64,000 bases of DNA from Alkalilimnicola ehrlichii (lineage in GTDB: Bacteria > Pseudomonadota > Gammaproteobacteria > Nitrococcales > AK92): contig NZ_NFZV01000002.1 of assembly GCF_003399765.1 (NCBI RefSeq), positions 208,803 to 272,802 on the forward strand. Direction: 5' to 3'. Shown piece after piece: positions 53,248 to 63,951 of this stretch. The first letter of the stretch is position 1. Every line of letters begins with the position of its first letter. The position numbers and the translations under genes were made by a program. Under the pieces are notes generated by a model. It worked only from the letters and a program-made list of their open reading frames with translations. It was not told the DNA's origin and did not search any database.

Positions 53248-54891
53248 TTAGCTCCTATTTAGAGATATGGGCGCATATGCGGTTACGTCCAGCTTTTTTG
53301 CTACATAGAGCGCCTTATCGGCCTCCAGGGCGAGGCTAACGGCGTCTTTCGCTCCCGGAAACGAGGCCACCCCGCCGCTGAATGTCGCCACAAAACCGCC
53401 TCCGGAGGTGAATTGTCGGATTTTGCTAAAACTAACCCGGATTTCATCAAGAATGCTGCGTGCTTCGCGCTCATCGGCATCAACCAAGATAACGGCGAAC
53501 TCCTCGCCGCCATAGCGACCGATATAATCCGTTTTCCGCAAGCGCTGTTTAAGCACCCGTGCCAGCGTTTTAATAACCCTGTCGCCAACATGGTGGCCGT
53601 AGGTATCGTTAACCGACTTGAAGTGATCGATATCCAGCATCGCAAAGGCCAACGTCGTACCATGACGGGCGGCGCGCGCGACCTCGCTATGCAGTTGTTC
53701 CTTGATACGGGTGTGGTTTAATAATCCCGTCAGGTTGTCGGTAAGCATAAACGTACGCAGGTTACGCGCACGCTCGGCCCTAATGGCCACTGACCGAATC
53801 AAATGTGCCGGATTAATCGGCTTAGTGAGAAAATCGTCGCCACCGAGGCTCATCGCATCGAGTTGCCGGTCGATTTCGGTTTCCGCCGACAGGTAGACGA
53901 TGGGAATACTGGCAAAACGCGGAAACTGCCGGATAACCCGAGCTAACTCCATCCCGTTACAGCCCGGCATATACATATCCATCAAGACCAAATCAGCGGC
54001 GTTCTCCGCCAATACGTCGAGCAAATCCATGGGATCGCTGACCACCGTCGGTACCATGCCGGCTTTGCTCAATAACGTAGAAAAATAGGTCGCCTGCGTG
54101 GCGCTATCTTCGACGATAATAATATGAAACGGTTCTTGCTCATGCTCGGCGGAGAGTTGATCGAGCTGATCGATCAACTCATGCATATCGAAGGGTTTGA
54201 CCAAATAGGCGTCGACCCCGGCCCGCGCGGCAGCCAGGCGAGACTCCAGATCGGCTTGCTCGCTCAATAGAATAATCGGCAAGCCACGGCTAATCGAAGC
54301 CCTGAGTTGGCGACAGGCCGCGGCCAGTTCCAAACGGTCGTGCAACGGCTCTAAGTCCATCACCACCGCATGCGGTTGATATTGGCGCGCTAATCGTACT
54401 AGCTCGCCAAAGCTGCCGATGGTAAGAACGCGATAACCGAAATGCTCGACTTGGTATGCAACATCGCGAGCTAGACGCGCATGCGGCTCCAGGATGAAGA
54501 CCATCGCGCTATGCTCCGCGGCCTCGGCATCGTCCTCCGCACTCTCCCCATCCGCTTTCGCCAGCAAATCCGGCGGCTCTCCGCTGAGGCGAATGACCGC
54601 TTGAATATAGTCCCGCAGAATATCCTTGAACTCGCCGGTCAGCGGCTCGAGATCATGCACCGCGGGGCTGAGCATCACCTCCATAATGCTGGCAAGATCC
54701 GCCACCTTCGGATAACCCGCAGCCGGCGCTTCCAGGGCTAGCTGGCGAGTCTCGTGCAACATGCCCTCCAAGGCGGAGGTACGAGGCTGCCCGTCATGAA
54801 CCTCTAACCAAAGCCGCTCAAGTTCGGCTACGCGGTTAGCGACGCTGCCCCCTCCTTGAGGTTGCCCCGATTCGTCGCCCCAGTCTGTCAC
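53248..54891 (-). CDS. PleD-like response regulator, (Hpt-like)-REC-REC-GGDEF diguanylate cyclase
   Basis: 547 residues. A helical N-terminal segment of about 100 residues with LEGMLHETRQLALEAPAAGY resembles a histidine phosphotransfer domain, degenerate. Next comes a receiver domain (about 128-245, Asp in AVVMDLEPL, Lys in YLVKPFDM) and a second receiver (about 254-370, IIIVEDSATQ, VLMDMYMPGCNGM, FLTKPINP), then a GGDEF domain with active-site RYGGEEFAV and DIDHFKSVNDTYGH. It should make c-di-GMP upon receiver phosphorylation. No cognate kinase gene is nearby; chemoreceptor genes lie on the other side of the intergenic region. Confidence 0.93.
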   Translation of the reverse strand: MTDWGDESGQPQGGGSVANRVAELERLWLEVHDGQPRTSALEGMLHETRQLALEAPAAGYPKVADLASIMEVMLSPAVHDLEPLTGEFKDILRDYIQAVIRLSGEPPDLLAKADGESAEDDAEAAEHSAMVFILEPHARLARDVAYQVEHFGYRVLTIGSFGELVRLARQYQPHAVVMDLEPLHDRLELAAACRQLRASISRGLPIILLSEQADLESRLAAARAGVDAYLVKPFDMHELIDQLDQLSAEHEQEPFHIIIVEDSATQATYFSTLLSKAGMVPTVVSDPMDLLDVLAENAADLVLMDMYMPGCNGMELARVIRQFPRFASIPIVYLSAETEIDRQLDAMSLGGDDFLTKPINPAHLIRSVAIRAERARNLRTFMLTDNLTGLLNHTRIKEQLHSEVARAARHGTTLAFAMLDIDHFKSVNDTYGHHVGDRVIKTLARVLKQRLRKTDYIGRYGGEEFAVILVDADEREARSILDEIRVSFSKIRQFTSGGGFVATFSGGVASFPGAKDAVSLALEADKALYVAKKLDVTAYAPISLNRS

Positions 54892-55385
54892 AGCATCCCC
54901 CTAGTATCGACATGTTTCCGGACAAGTGCCCCGCTTACCCGAACACGTCCACAGCCACAACGTTATGCTTACTGAATCAAGACTCAGAAAAACAGCACCG
55001 TGCGCAACCAGTCATCAGCGGATAACGCATGACGCCCACGTGAATAGCATTATGTTTTTGTAGTAGTACATAGATTTCAAGTAACGACTCATGCTTCCAT
55101 GGACGAGTCCATTAGAAGTTTAGCCGCACCTAATATCTAAAGGAGATGCCGACGTCTTATTTCCTTGGGCCTCTATTCGCGTGGCGAGTCTGTCGACCGG
55201 TTGCCACAGGGCTGCGGAAACCCTAGGGAATTAATCAGGTTCTCCTACAATGTTAAGCATGATACGAAACGCCCTACCAGCACAAGGGGGCAGCTCAAGT
55301 TTTAGCCCCTTCGGTCGTCAATAAGGGAGTAAGCGAAGTACTAAATGTTCGGTTCCGGCGACGCCGTATCTTTGACAGAGGCACA
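54892..55385. other. Intergenic region between the response regulator and chemoreceptor genes
   Basis: About 490 bp with no recognisable gene. On the plus strand TAAA (55342-55345) and GCCGTATC (55363-55370) resemble a FliA promoter, but the 17-bp spacing is 2 bp too long. A stem of GGGGGC and GCCCC near 55288-55310 may structure the leader. I tested for a c-di-GMP riboswitch and do not see one. Confidence 0.35.
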
Positions 55386-57021
55386 ATGAGCATGACCAAG
55401 GCATCCGCCAGGTTCACATCCCTATTCAATAGGAAAAACGCGAGCTTAGGCGCGCAAAGCTCCGAACCCGTTGAAAAAACGTTACCTCAACTGGACACAG
55501 CGCAGCGACCGACCCCCACAGCCCCCCAGGTCGATCCAGCAGTTGCTACTTCGCTTAACGAGATTCACGCAAAATCGCCCAGCAGGTGGCGGGCTTGAAC
55601 ACGTTGACGGCGCTTGCCCGGCAATTGGCCGACAGCACCGACACGACCATCACAGAATCGTCTCGTGCCAGCGATACCAGCGAAGCGGTTTCGCAGGAAA
55701 TCGAACAATCCCGCGAAACGACTCGGCGCTCGCTGCAGGAAATCGAACAACTGAGCACGGCGGTGACGGAGATCGAAGCGCAGCTGGGCGCGCTTAGCAG
55801 TGCGCTGCAAGGCGTCGCCGAAGTCGCTAACGGTATTACCACCATCGCTCGCCAAACCAATCTCCTTGCGCTCAACGCGACCATCGAAGCGACGCGAGCC
55901 GGCGAAATCGGTAAAGCTTTCGCAGTAGTCGCAGAGCACGTCAAAGTGCTGGCCAAGCAGACCGGCGACGCAACCAGCGATATTCATACCATTTTGAACG
56001 AGTTGACCCAGCTCATCGAGGTACTGCTCGGCCAAGGCGGCGAAGCCACGGTAGCGGCGCAAGCAGTACGCGAAGGTACGCTAGGGATCGACGAGGTGCT
56101 GGACGCTGTCGCCAGTGCTGTCCAGGATGTAGAAACAGAGGCTGCCCGTATCGCTTCCGCGCTAAGCGATATGCGTAACGGTTGCAACACGGGAATCGCA
56201 AGGCTTGAGCACCTGGTCGAGAATACGCAAAGTCGGCCGAATCGATCGAGCGGACAACGCGGGATAACAGCCCCGCCGGCATCGAGCATTTACTCCGCGA
56301 GGGTCTCGCACCGCTACATGGACAGGCCAATCAACTGGTCCAGGTGAACGAGGCGTATGCCGAAGTCGCCGAAAGCAGCAAACTCGTCGATGTCGCGGCG
56401 CGTAATGCGCAACACGTCGCCTCTACCGCCGCCAACGATCTCGATAAACTCAGTACCACGGCCAACGGGGTTTTAAAGGATATCGACACCCTACACCACT
56501 CGGTCGACACCATTAACAGCCGGCTACTGAACCTTAACGAAGCCCTTAACCGCATTAGTAAGGTAGCCCGCGGCATCGCCGATATTGCCAAGCAAACCAA
56601 TCTACTGGCGCTGAATGCCACGATAGAAGCAGCCCGGGTCGGTAATGCCGGCAGAGGCTTTGCAACGGTAGCCGAAGAGGTCAAGGATCTCGCCGGCCGA
56701 ACGGCAGAGGCCACCGCGAGTATCGACAGCACGTTGGAACAGCTCCGTCAGCAAGCCGAACAGCTCACCGCGCAAGGCTCGCTAAGCCTGCAACGGGCCG
56801 AAACGGTCCGCGCCGGAACGCGCGAGGTAAGCAACGTGGTGGATATGGTCGCGAGCAGCATGTCGAAAGCGAATCAGAACGCCACGCGCATTGTCGATGT
56901 GGCGCCGGAATTAGAGCAGACGTGCGGCCATGTCATTCAGGCGTTGGAGCCTACCGCCAATAGCGCGACCGACATCGTTCAGGCATTGGATCGTTTAAAC
57001 AAAACGGCTCTGCGTCGCTAA
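55386..57021 (+). CDS. Soluble methyl-accepting chemotaxis-type protein with two signalling modules, frameshifted twice in this sequence
   Basis: Three overlapping frames combine to about 545 residues: [20 protein letters not shown], then [20 protein letters not shown] (break at 55571-55574), and [18 protein letters not shown] (break at 56229-56231). There is no signal peptide, transmembrane helix or sensor domain. Two complete MCP tip motifs occur in tandem: [21 protein letters not shown] and [20 protein letters not shown], each with long flanking heptad-repeat helices. One protein with two kinase-control tips is unusual. AGAGG precedes the ATG. No che genes are in the window. Confidence 0.82.
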
Positions 57022-57076
57022 GGAAGCCTTAACCGGCTTGCTTGCCGTCGGCTAAGCAGGAACGGAAACTCAAAGG

Positions 57077-57104
57077 AAAAAGCCCCGGTGCTAACGACCG
57101 GGGC
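57077..57104 (-). terminator. Rho-independent terminator of the suf operon
   Basis: On the minus strand, GCCCCGGT, a 7-nt loop and ACCGGGGC form a perfect 8-bp stem followed by five T and more pyrimidines. It begins just after the sufT stop. Confidence 0.85.
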
Positions 57105-57110
57105 CCGATC

Positions 57111-57449
57111 TTACATAAAACCGAGTTGAAACTTCGCCGCTTCGGACATTTTCTCCATCGACCAAGGCGGCTCCCACACCAACTCAACCTCGGCCGACTG
57201 CACATCCGGCACCTGCTCTACCGCGCTTTTAATCATGCCGGGCATGGTGCCTGCCACCGGGCAGGTCGGTGCAGTCAACGTCATTTGAATGTCGACATGC
57301 CCTTCTTCGTCGATTTCGCAGTCGTAAATCAAGCCCAGTTCGAATACATCAACCGGAATTTCGGGATCGTATACCGATTTCAGCGCAGCGGTGACCTGCT
57401 CTCGCAACTCCTCGTTACCGCCACGAACAATCGTCGCTTCATCCGACAT
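57111..57449 (-). CDS. sufT: SufT (DUF59/MIP18 family) Fe-S maturation protein
   Basis: 112 residues from the ATG at 57449 (MSDEATIVRGGNEELREQV); an upstream start at 57536 would overlap sufU out of frame. DUF59 motifs: VYDPEIPVDVFELGLIYDCEI and TLTAPTCPVAGTMPGMIKSAV, with the conserved Cys, then VELVWEPPWSMEKMSEAAK. SufT supports Fe-S cluster maturation under high demand. Last gene of the operon. Confidence 0.93.
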   Translation of the reverse strand: MSDEATIVRGGNEELREQVTAALKSVYDPEIPVDVFELGLIYDCEIDEEGHVDIQMTLTAPTCPVAGTMPGMIKSAVEQVPDVQSAEVELVWEPPWSMEKMSEAAKFQLGFM

Positions 57450-57466
57450 AGCTTGGGAAGCCCTCT

Positions 57467-57910
57467 TTACTCGCTGCTCGCTTCCGATTCGCCTTCCAAG
57501 GCGGCATGCAAAGCGTGCCAAGCCAAGGTAGCGCACTTCACCCTGCTCGGGTAATCGCGCACCCCCGCCAGCACCGCAAGCTTGCCTAAATTTGCGTCCA
57601 ACGGCCGGCTACTATCGACCAACAACGCATGGAAGGACTGAAACAAGGCCTCGGCTTCCGCCAAGGTTTTACCTTCCAGGCTCTCCGTCATAATCGACGC
57701 GGAAGCGGTGGAAATAGCGCAACCCTCGCCTTGAAAACCGACCTCTTTGATTCGATCCCCTTCCACATTGACGTATACATGCACCTGGTCGCCGCACAGG
57801 GGGTTATAGCCGGCGGCATCATGACTGCATGGATCGATCGCCCGAAAGTTACGCGGCTTCCGGTTATGATCGAGGATCACCTCTTGATACAGGTCGCTTA
57901 ACTCCGACAT
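57467..57910 (-). CDS. sufU: SufU-type Fe-S scaffold/zinc protein
   Basis: 147 residues with the SufU pattern: LYQEVILDHNRKPRNF, YNPLCGDQVHVYVNVEG (first Cys), GEGCAISTASASIMTESLEGK (second Cys), a longer inter-helix insertion than IscU, and SRVKCATLAWHALHAAL (third Cys). SufU activates SufS by accepting persulfide sulfur. It lies between sufS and sufT; sufE is not found here, consistent with SufU replacing it. Confidence 0.92.
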   Translation of the reverse strand: MSELSDLYQEVILDHNRKPRNFRAIDPCSHDAAGYNPLCGDQVHVYVNVEGDRIKEVGFQGEGCAISTASASIMTESLEGKTLAEAEALFQSFHALLVDSSRPLDANLGKLAVLAGVRDYPSRVKCATLAWHALHAALEGESEASSE

Positions 57911-57937
57911 CGGCCTACTTGCACACGCCTCCTTGTT

Positions 57938-59196
<1,259 letters not shown>

Positions 59197-59200
<4 letters not shown>

Positions 59201-60510
59201 ACCATCTCCCTAACCGTCTCGTCGCCCGGCAAGCGGGCAAATAGCAGCTCACGCACATAGTCGCGGACGGCGCTCACCCGAATCGGCTCCAACTGCTCGG
59301 CAGCGAAGGCGTAGGTCATCAAGCCTTGCGCGTCGGCCTGACCGATACCGCGCGAGCGCAGATAAAACAGCGCATCCCGATCCAGCTCACCGACTGTGGA
59401 GCCGTGCGCGGCTTTCACGTCGTCGGTGAAAATTTCCAGACGCGGGTTGGAATGCGCCAAGGCGCGCTTGCTCAGCAGCAAGTTACGATTCTCCTGCTGG
59501 GCATCGGTTTTCGCGGCACCGACCGCCACATTCACCAAACCGTCATAGACGGCTTCTGATTTACCGTCGAGAACCCCTTTGAACCGCTGGCGGCTGGCAC
59601 AGTGCCCCACCCGGTGCTCGACCCAGGTGTGGTGATCGCTGTATTGACCATCACCGGTCAAGTACAAGCCGTTAAGCTCGGCGTCGGCACCCTCGCCGTT
59701 CAACCGCAGGAACACTTCCGTACGAGCGAACTGGCCGCCGCTAGCGACCGAGTTACCGTTAAAGCGACCGTCCCGCGCCACATCAACAGCGACGCAGCTG
59801 ATATGGAAAGCGGCATCGCCCTCTTCTTGAATCTTGTACCACTCCAAGCCGGCATTGGCGCCAATCACCAATTCGGTAACCGGGCAGGTCAAATACATTG
59901 TGTCCGCCGGACCGCGATAATGCTCAACCAGGCGAGCTTCGGCATTATCCTCCGCCACCACCAACAACCGCGGGTAAGCCGCCTGCCCTGCCGTTTCGCT
60001 GCGAGCGAAATCAAGCACGATCGGCCGCTCCAACACGGCACCGGCTTTCAGGTGCACCACCACGCCATCGGCCGCAAAGGCGGTATTGAGGGCAGCGAAC
60101 GGATGCTCCGCATCCAGCTGCCGGTCCAGGTACTGCTCCAACAACGGATCGCCCCAAGCCTCGGCCAACCGCTGGATCGACACGCCTTGTGGCAAGTCGC
60201 CCAACGCGGAGGCGGCGCTATCGAAGCGACCATCGACAAACACCAGCCGAATCGCATCCGCGACTGCGAGGGCACTACTACCGACGGTGCCACCCGACTG
60301 AGCGAGCACGAAATGCTGCTGACCCAGCACGTGCATATTAGCGTTTCGCCAAGCTTCCTGGCGGCGCGTCGGGAACCCTAAGCGTTCGAAACGCTCGATC
60401 GCCGCCTGCCGGCGCTTGCTCAACCAAGCCGGCTCGCTGCTACGCTCCCCGGCCCGGCGCTCGAACTCCTCAAGGTACACGCTATGCTGCTGTTCCAAGG
60501 CTTGTCCCAT
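59197..60510 (-). CDS. sufD: Fe-S assembly protein SufD
   Basis: 437 residues. SufB/D beta-helix core with NANMHVLGQQHF, LKAGAVLERPIVLDF, LVEHYRGPADTMYLTCPVTE, NGLYLTGDGQYSDHHTWVEH and DDVKAAHGSTVGELDRDALFYLRSRG. Partner of SufB and SufC in the SufBC2D scaffold complex. Ordinary length. It starts 24 bp after sufC. Confidence 0.94.
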
Positions 60511-60533
60511 GCGCTTCTCTCCGTCCGCGGCCC

Positions 60534-61281
60534 TTAGGCGGCATTCTCGTCAAACAAGGCATAACCGGACTGCTCCAGCTCCTGCGCCAATTCTTTGCCG
60601 CCGGACTTCACGATCTGGCCCTTTACCAACACATGCACATAATCCGGCACGATATAGTTGAGCAGGCGCTGATAGTGAGTAATCAAGAGAAAACCGCGTT
60701 CGGGGCTACGCAACGCATTAACGCCATCGGAGACGGTGCGCAACGCATCGATGTCGAGACCGGAGTCGGTTTCGTCAAGCACGGCGAAGCGCGGCTCCAA
60801 AACCGCCATCTGGAAAATCTCGTTACGTTTTTCTCGCCGCCGGAGAAACCTTCGTTGACCGGACGATTCAGCAAGCTGTCATCGAGTTTGACCAGTTTGG
60901 TGCGTTCGCGGATCAGCTTGAGGAACTCCATAGCGTCCAGCTCGTCCTCGCCGCGGTATTTGCGAATGGCGTTCAGCGCAGCTTTGAGAAAGTACGTGTT
61001 GCTCACGCCCGGAATCTCGATCGGATACTGGAACCCTAGAAAGACGCCTTCGCGCGCCCTATCCTCCGGCTCCAGTTCCAGCAGATTTTGCCTTCGAAGA
61101 TCACCTCGCCGTCGGTAACCTCGTAACCCTCATGGCCGGCCAGCACTTTTGCCAAAGTACTTTTACCCGAGCCGTTCGGGCCCATGATGGCATGCACCTC
61201 GCCCGGCCCAATCTCCAGATTGATGCCCTTTAGAATCTCGGTGCCGTCTACCGTTGCATGCAGGTTCTTAATCGTCAGCAT
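60534..61281 (-). CDS. sufC: Fe-S assembly ATPase SufC, frameshifted twice in this sequence
   Basis: Three frames combine into one full-length SufC of about 250 residues. [19 protein letters not shown] opens with the ATG at 61281, followed by Walker A ([16 protein letters not shown]). The first break lies in a four-T run at 61086-61089; the repaired sequence reads [19 protein letters not shown]. The second break lies in a five-T run at 60828-60832; the repaired signature reads [18 protein letters not shown]. Walker B is [15 protein letters not shown]. As SufC is required in a genome whose only visible Fe-S pathway is SUF, sequence error is far more likely than a pseudogene. Confidence 0.9.
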
Positions 61282-61333
61282 AGCTGCTGTCATCACTCCG
61301 TATCGAAAACCAAAATTCGCTCGCCCTTCCGGC

Positions 61334-62783
61334 TTAGCCGACGCTATCTTCCAGCGTCACCTCAAGCAGATTCTGCGCTTCCACCGCGAACTCCATCGGC
61401 AAGGTGCGGAACACTTCTTTACAAAAACCGTTCACGATCAAGCTGACGGCGTCTTCTTCGCTAATACCGCGCTGCTTGCAGTAGAAAATCTGCTCTTCGC
61501 CGATTTTCGACGTAGTTGCCTCGTGCTCAAGCTGAGCGGTCGGGTTCTGCACGTCGATGTACGGGGAAGGTGTGCGCCTCGCACGTATCGCTCATCAGCA
61601 TAGAATCGCACTGCGAGTAGTTGCGCGCGCCTTCCGCCGTCGGCAGGATCTTCACCAGCCCGCGATAGCTTTGCTGACCGTGGCCGGCGGAAATGCCTTT
61701 AGAGACGATGGTGGAGCGCGTGTTCTTGCCCATGTGAATCATCTTGGTGCCGGTATCGGCCTGCTGTTTACCGCGACTGACCGCCACCGAGTAGAACTCG
61801 CCTACGGAGTTGTCGCCGCGCAGCACACAGCTGGGATACTTCCACGTGATCGCCGAACCGGTTTCCACCTGCGTCCAGGAAATTTTCGAGTTACGCCCTT
61901 TGCAGAGGCCGCGCTTGGTGACGAAGTTATAAATACCGCCCCGACCCTCTTCGTCGCCCGGATACCAGTTCTGCACCGTGGAATATTTGATCTCGGCATC
62001 GTCCAAGGCGACCAGTTCCACCACTGCCGCATGCAGTTGGTTCTCGTCGCGCATCGGCGCGGTGCAGCCTTCCAGGTAGCTGACGTAGGCGCCGTCTTCG
62101 GCGACGATCAGCGTCCGCTCGAACTGCCCCGTGTTGGCCGCGTTCATGCGGAAGTACGTGGAAAGCTCCATCGGGCAGCGCACGCCCTTGGGAATAAACA
62201 CGAAAGAGCCGTCGGAGAACACGGCCGAGTTCAGTGCGGCGAAGTAGTTATCCGTTTTCGGCACGACCGAACCCAGGTACTTACGCACCAGCTCCGGGTG
62301 TTCCTGTACCGCTTCGGAGAAGGAGCAGAAAATAATGCCCTGCTCGGCCAATTTACCCTTATAGCTGGTTGCCACCGATACCGAGTCGAAAACGGCATCG
62401 ACCGCCACGCCGGCCAGGACTTCCCGCTCGTGTAGCGGAATACCCAGCTTCTCATAGGTTTCCAACAGTTTCGGATCGACTTCGTCCAGGCTCTTGGGGC
62501 GATCCTCGTCGCTCTTGGGCGCCGCGAAATAAGAAATAGCCTGATAGTCGATCTTCGGATAGTTCACCCGCGCCCAGTCCGGCTCCGGCATTTCCAGCCA
62601 TTTGCGGTAAGCTTCCAGGCGCCATTCGAGCAACCACTCCGGCTCGTTCTTTTTGGCCGAAATGAAACGAACGACGTCTTCGTTCAGACCCGGCGGGAGC
62701 GATTCCTGCTCGATGTCGGTTACAAATCCGTACTCATAACCACGTTGAGTAATCTCTTCCAGGGTCTTGCTGCTGGCAGACAT
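61334..62783 (-). CDS. sufB: Fe-S assembly protein SufB, frameshifted in this sequence
   Basis: The long frame (61527-62783) carries the SufB core: [59 protein letters not shown] and [16 protein letters not shown]. It ends out of frame with [10 protein letters not shown]. The other frame continues with [30 protein letters not shown] helices and the stop at 61334. One extra G in the four-G run at 61563-61566 (plus strand) explains the shift: repaired [16 protein letters not shown]. About 482 residues, normal for SufB. Scaffold for cluster assembly with SufC and SufD. Confidence 0.92.
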
Positions 62784-62835
62784 GAGCGGCTCCGATTAGC
62801 TGCTGTGGATCGTTGCTCCGGCGAGCACCGATCCT

Positions 62836-63303
62836 TTAGTCAAAATTCGAAAGCGAGACAAACACTTCACTGGGGCGCACGTTGGCGCCCGGATCAGGCA
62901 AAGGCTTCGTCATATCCGCAAGCGTGATGCCTTCCAGAGCACGCTGTACGACTTGATTGATACGGTTCCAGTTGGTGCTGACGACGCATTGCCCGCTGTA
63001 CTGACAACTGGCATCGCCTCCCTCGACGCAATCGGTTAGCGCGATGGGCCCTTCCATTGCCGCCACAATGTCGGCCACCGTAATCTCCTGAGCCGACCGA
63101 GCTAAGCCGTACCCGCCCTTTGCCCCGCGGTAGGATACCAGCAAGCCAGCTTTAGCCAAGTGCTTCAGGATTTTGCTAACAACGGGCTGCGGCAATCCGC
63201 GCTGCTCGGCCAACCAAGCGGCGTTATAACGCCGATCCGTATCCATAGCCATCAGGCTGAGGATGACGACGCCGTAATCCGTTTCGCGGTTGATCCGAAT
63301 CAT
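62836..63303 (-). CDS. sufR: Rrf2-family SUF regulator
   Basis: 155 residues. Rrf2/IscR-type winged helix (INRETDYGVVILSLMAM, LPQPVVSKILKHLAKAGLL, SYRGAKGGYGLARSAQEITV) and a three-Cys cluster-binding segment (ALTDCVEGGDASC, YSGQCVVSTNW). It heads the suf operon, which fits the SUF assembly regulator subfamily; it probably binds a [2Fe-2S] cluster and represses the operon when clusters are plentiful. sufB starts 53 bp later. The symbol sufR is used for this subfamily but may equally be called iscR-like. Confidence 0.9.
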   Translation of the reverse strand: MIRINRETDYGVVILSLMAMDTDRRYNAAWLAEQRGLPQPVVSKILKHLAKAGLLVSYRGAKGGYGLARSAQEITVADIVAAMEGPIALTDCVEGGDASCQYSGQCVVSTNWNRINQVVQRALEGITLADMTKPLPDPGANVRPSEVFVSLSNFD

Positions 63304-63325
63304 AGGTGCGATTCTACCTTAATCC

Positions 63326-63340
63326 GTACCGAATTGGTAC
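63326..63340. promoter_or_regulatory. Palindromic operator candidate upstream of sufR
   Basis: GTACCGAATTGGTAC is a near-perfect inverted repeat with 6-bp arms and a 3-bp centre, 23 bp upstream of the sufR start. The position suits autoregulation by the Rrf2 protein. It lacks several bases of the E. coli IscR type 1 consensus, so the assignment is positional. Confidence 0.5.
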
Positions 63341-63372
63341 TAATTAGAGACCATGAATAGACAGGTTAGTTC

Positions 63373-63388
63373 GGTGGGGTGGGGTTGG
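63373..63388 (+). other. Two-tetrad G-quadruplex candidate
   Basis: GGTGGGGTGGGGTTGG has four short G runs separated by 1-2 bases. It is followed at 63411-63427 by an alternating GC tract. Both lie in the region between sufR and the alanine-zipper lipoprotein gene. Confidence 0.35.
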
Positions 63389-63515
63389 CTAGCGCCGCGA
63401 TCGTTGGGAGGCGCGCGGCGCGCGCGGTATACTAACATTATAAATTTGTGTTTATCGTGTAGTAGGGAGTTTTCATCTTATCGGGGGATCGGTCGATCGC
63501 CGGTGGTTAAGGGTG

Positions 63516-63581
63516 GTGCGCTGCGCGTGATTGGTTTGGAAGGCGGGGTTCCGCCCCCCAAACCAATCGCGCGAAGCGCAC
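63516..63581. repeat. Long imperfect inverted repeat (66 nt) between sufR and the alanine-zipper lipoprotein gene
   Basis: The 24-base arms GTGCGCTGCGCGTGATTGG (63516 onward) and CCAATCGCGCGAAGCGCAC (to 63581) pair with one mismatch and one G-U pair, and TTTGG pairs with CCAAA further in. An inner GGCGG/CCGCC stem closes the loop. It could be a REP or MITE-like element, or the end of an RNA. There is no T tract. Confidence 0.6.
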
Positions 63582-63641
63582 AACTCTCACACCAACAACA
63601 CAAAAACAAAACAAACCACAACAACACAAGGACCAACAACA

Positions 63642-63932
63642 ATGCGAACAACTCGACAGCACACCCTAGCGACCCTAACCATCCTCGCCACCAGCGTGCT
63701 ATTAAGCGCCTGCGGCACAACCGACGGACAGCTACAATCGATGATCGAGGAAACCCGGCGCGATGCGGCAGTCGCCACGCATACGGCGGAAGAGGCCAAG
63801 CAGCAGGCGGCGCAAGCGCAGCGGCTGGCAGAGGATGCTATGGCCCGCTCCGAACGCGTCGGCGCGCAGGCACAGCAGATCGACGAGCAATTCGAAGGCT
63901 CGCCGATGAGCAGGACAATTGGTTTTATTTAA
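63642..63932 (+). CDS. Alanine-zipper (Lpp/OprI-like) outer-membrane lipoprotein
   Basis: 96 residues from the ATG at 63642, behind an AAGGA. The lipoprotein signal ends in a lipobox (LATSVLLSACGTT, Cys near residue 24). A coiled coil with alanines at heptad positions follows (AEEAKQQAAQAQRLAEDAMARSE), as in Lpp and OprI. The C-terminal end (EGSPMSRTIGFI) lacks the terminal Lys/Arg used by Lpp for covalent attachment to peptidoglycan. The 5' leader (63582-63641) is unusually A/C-rich. The family is likely; the unusual ending could be real or a sequence error. Confidence 0.72.
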   Translation: MRTTRQHTLATLTILATSVLLSACGTTDGQLQSMIEETRRDAAVATHTAEEAKQQAAQAQRLAEDAMARSERVGAQAQQIDEQFEGSPMSRTIGFI

Positions 63933-63951
63933 CGGCGGGAATAAATAAGAC

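Noticed and set aside
55140..55330. Possible c-di-GMP (GEMM) riboswitch upstream of the chemoreceptor gene, suggested by CACAGGG and GGAAACC
   Set aside because: The conserved GCACAGGGCAAACC core and the second stem with its GACGCAAAGCC segment are absent.
55342..55370. FliA promoter for the chemoreceptor gene
   Set aside because: TAAA and GCCGTATC are present but 17 bp apart where 15 is required, so it is not listed as a promoter.
60534..62783. sufB and sufC as pseudogenes
   Set aside because: Breaks are single bases in homopolymers, family sequence resumes exactly, and no other Fe-S assembly system is seen in the window, so sequence error is preferred.
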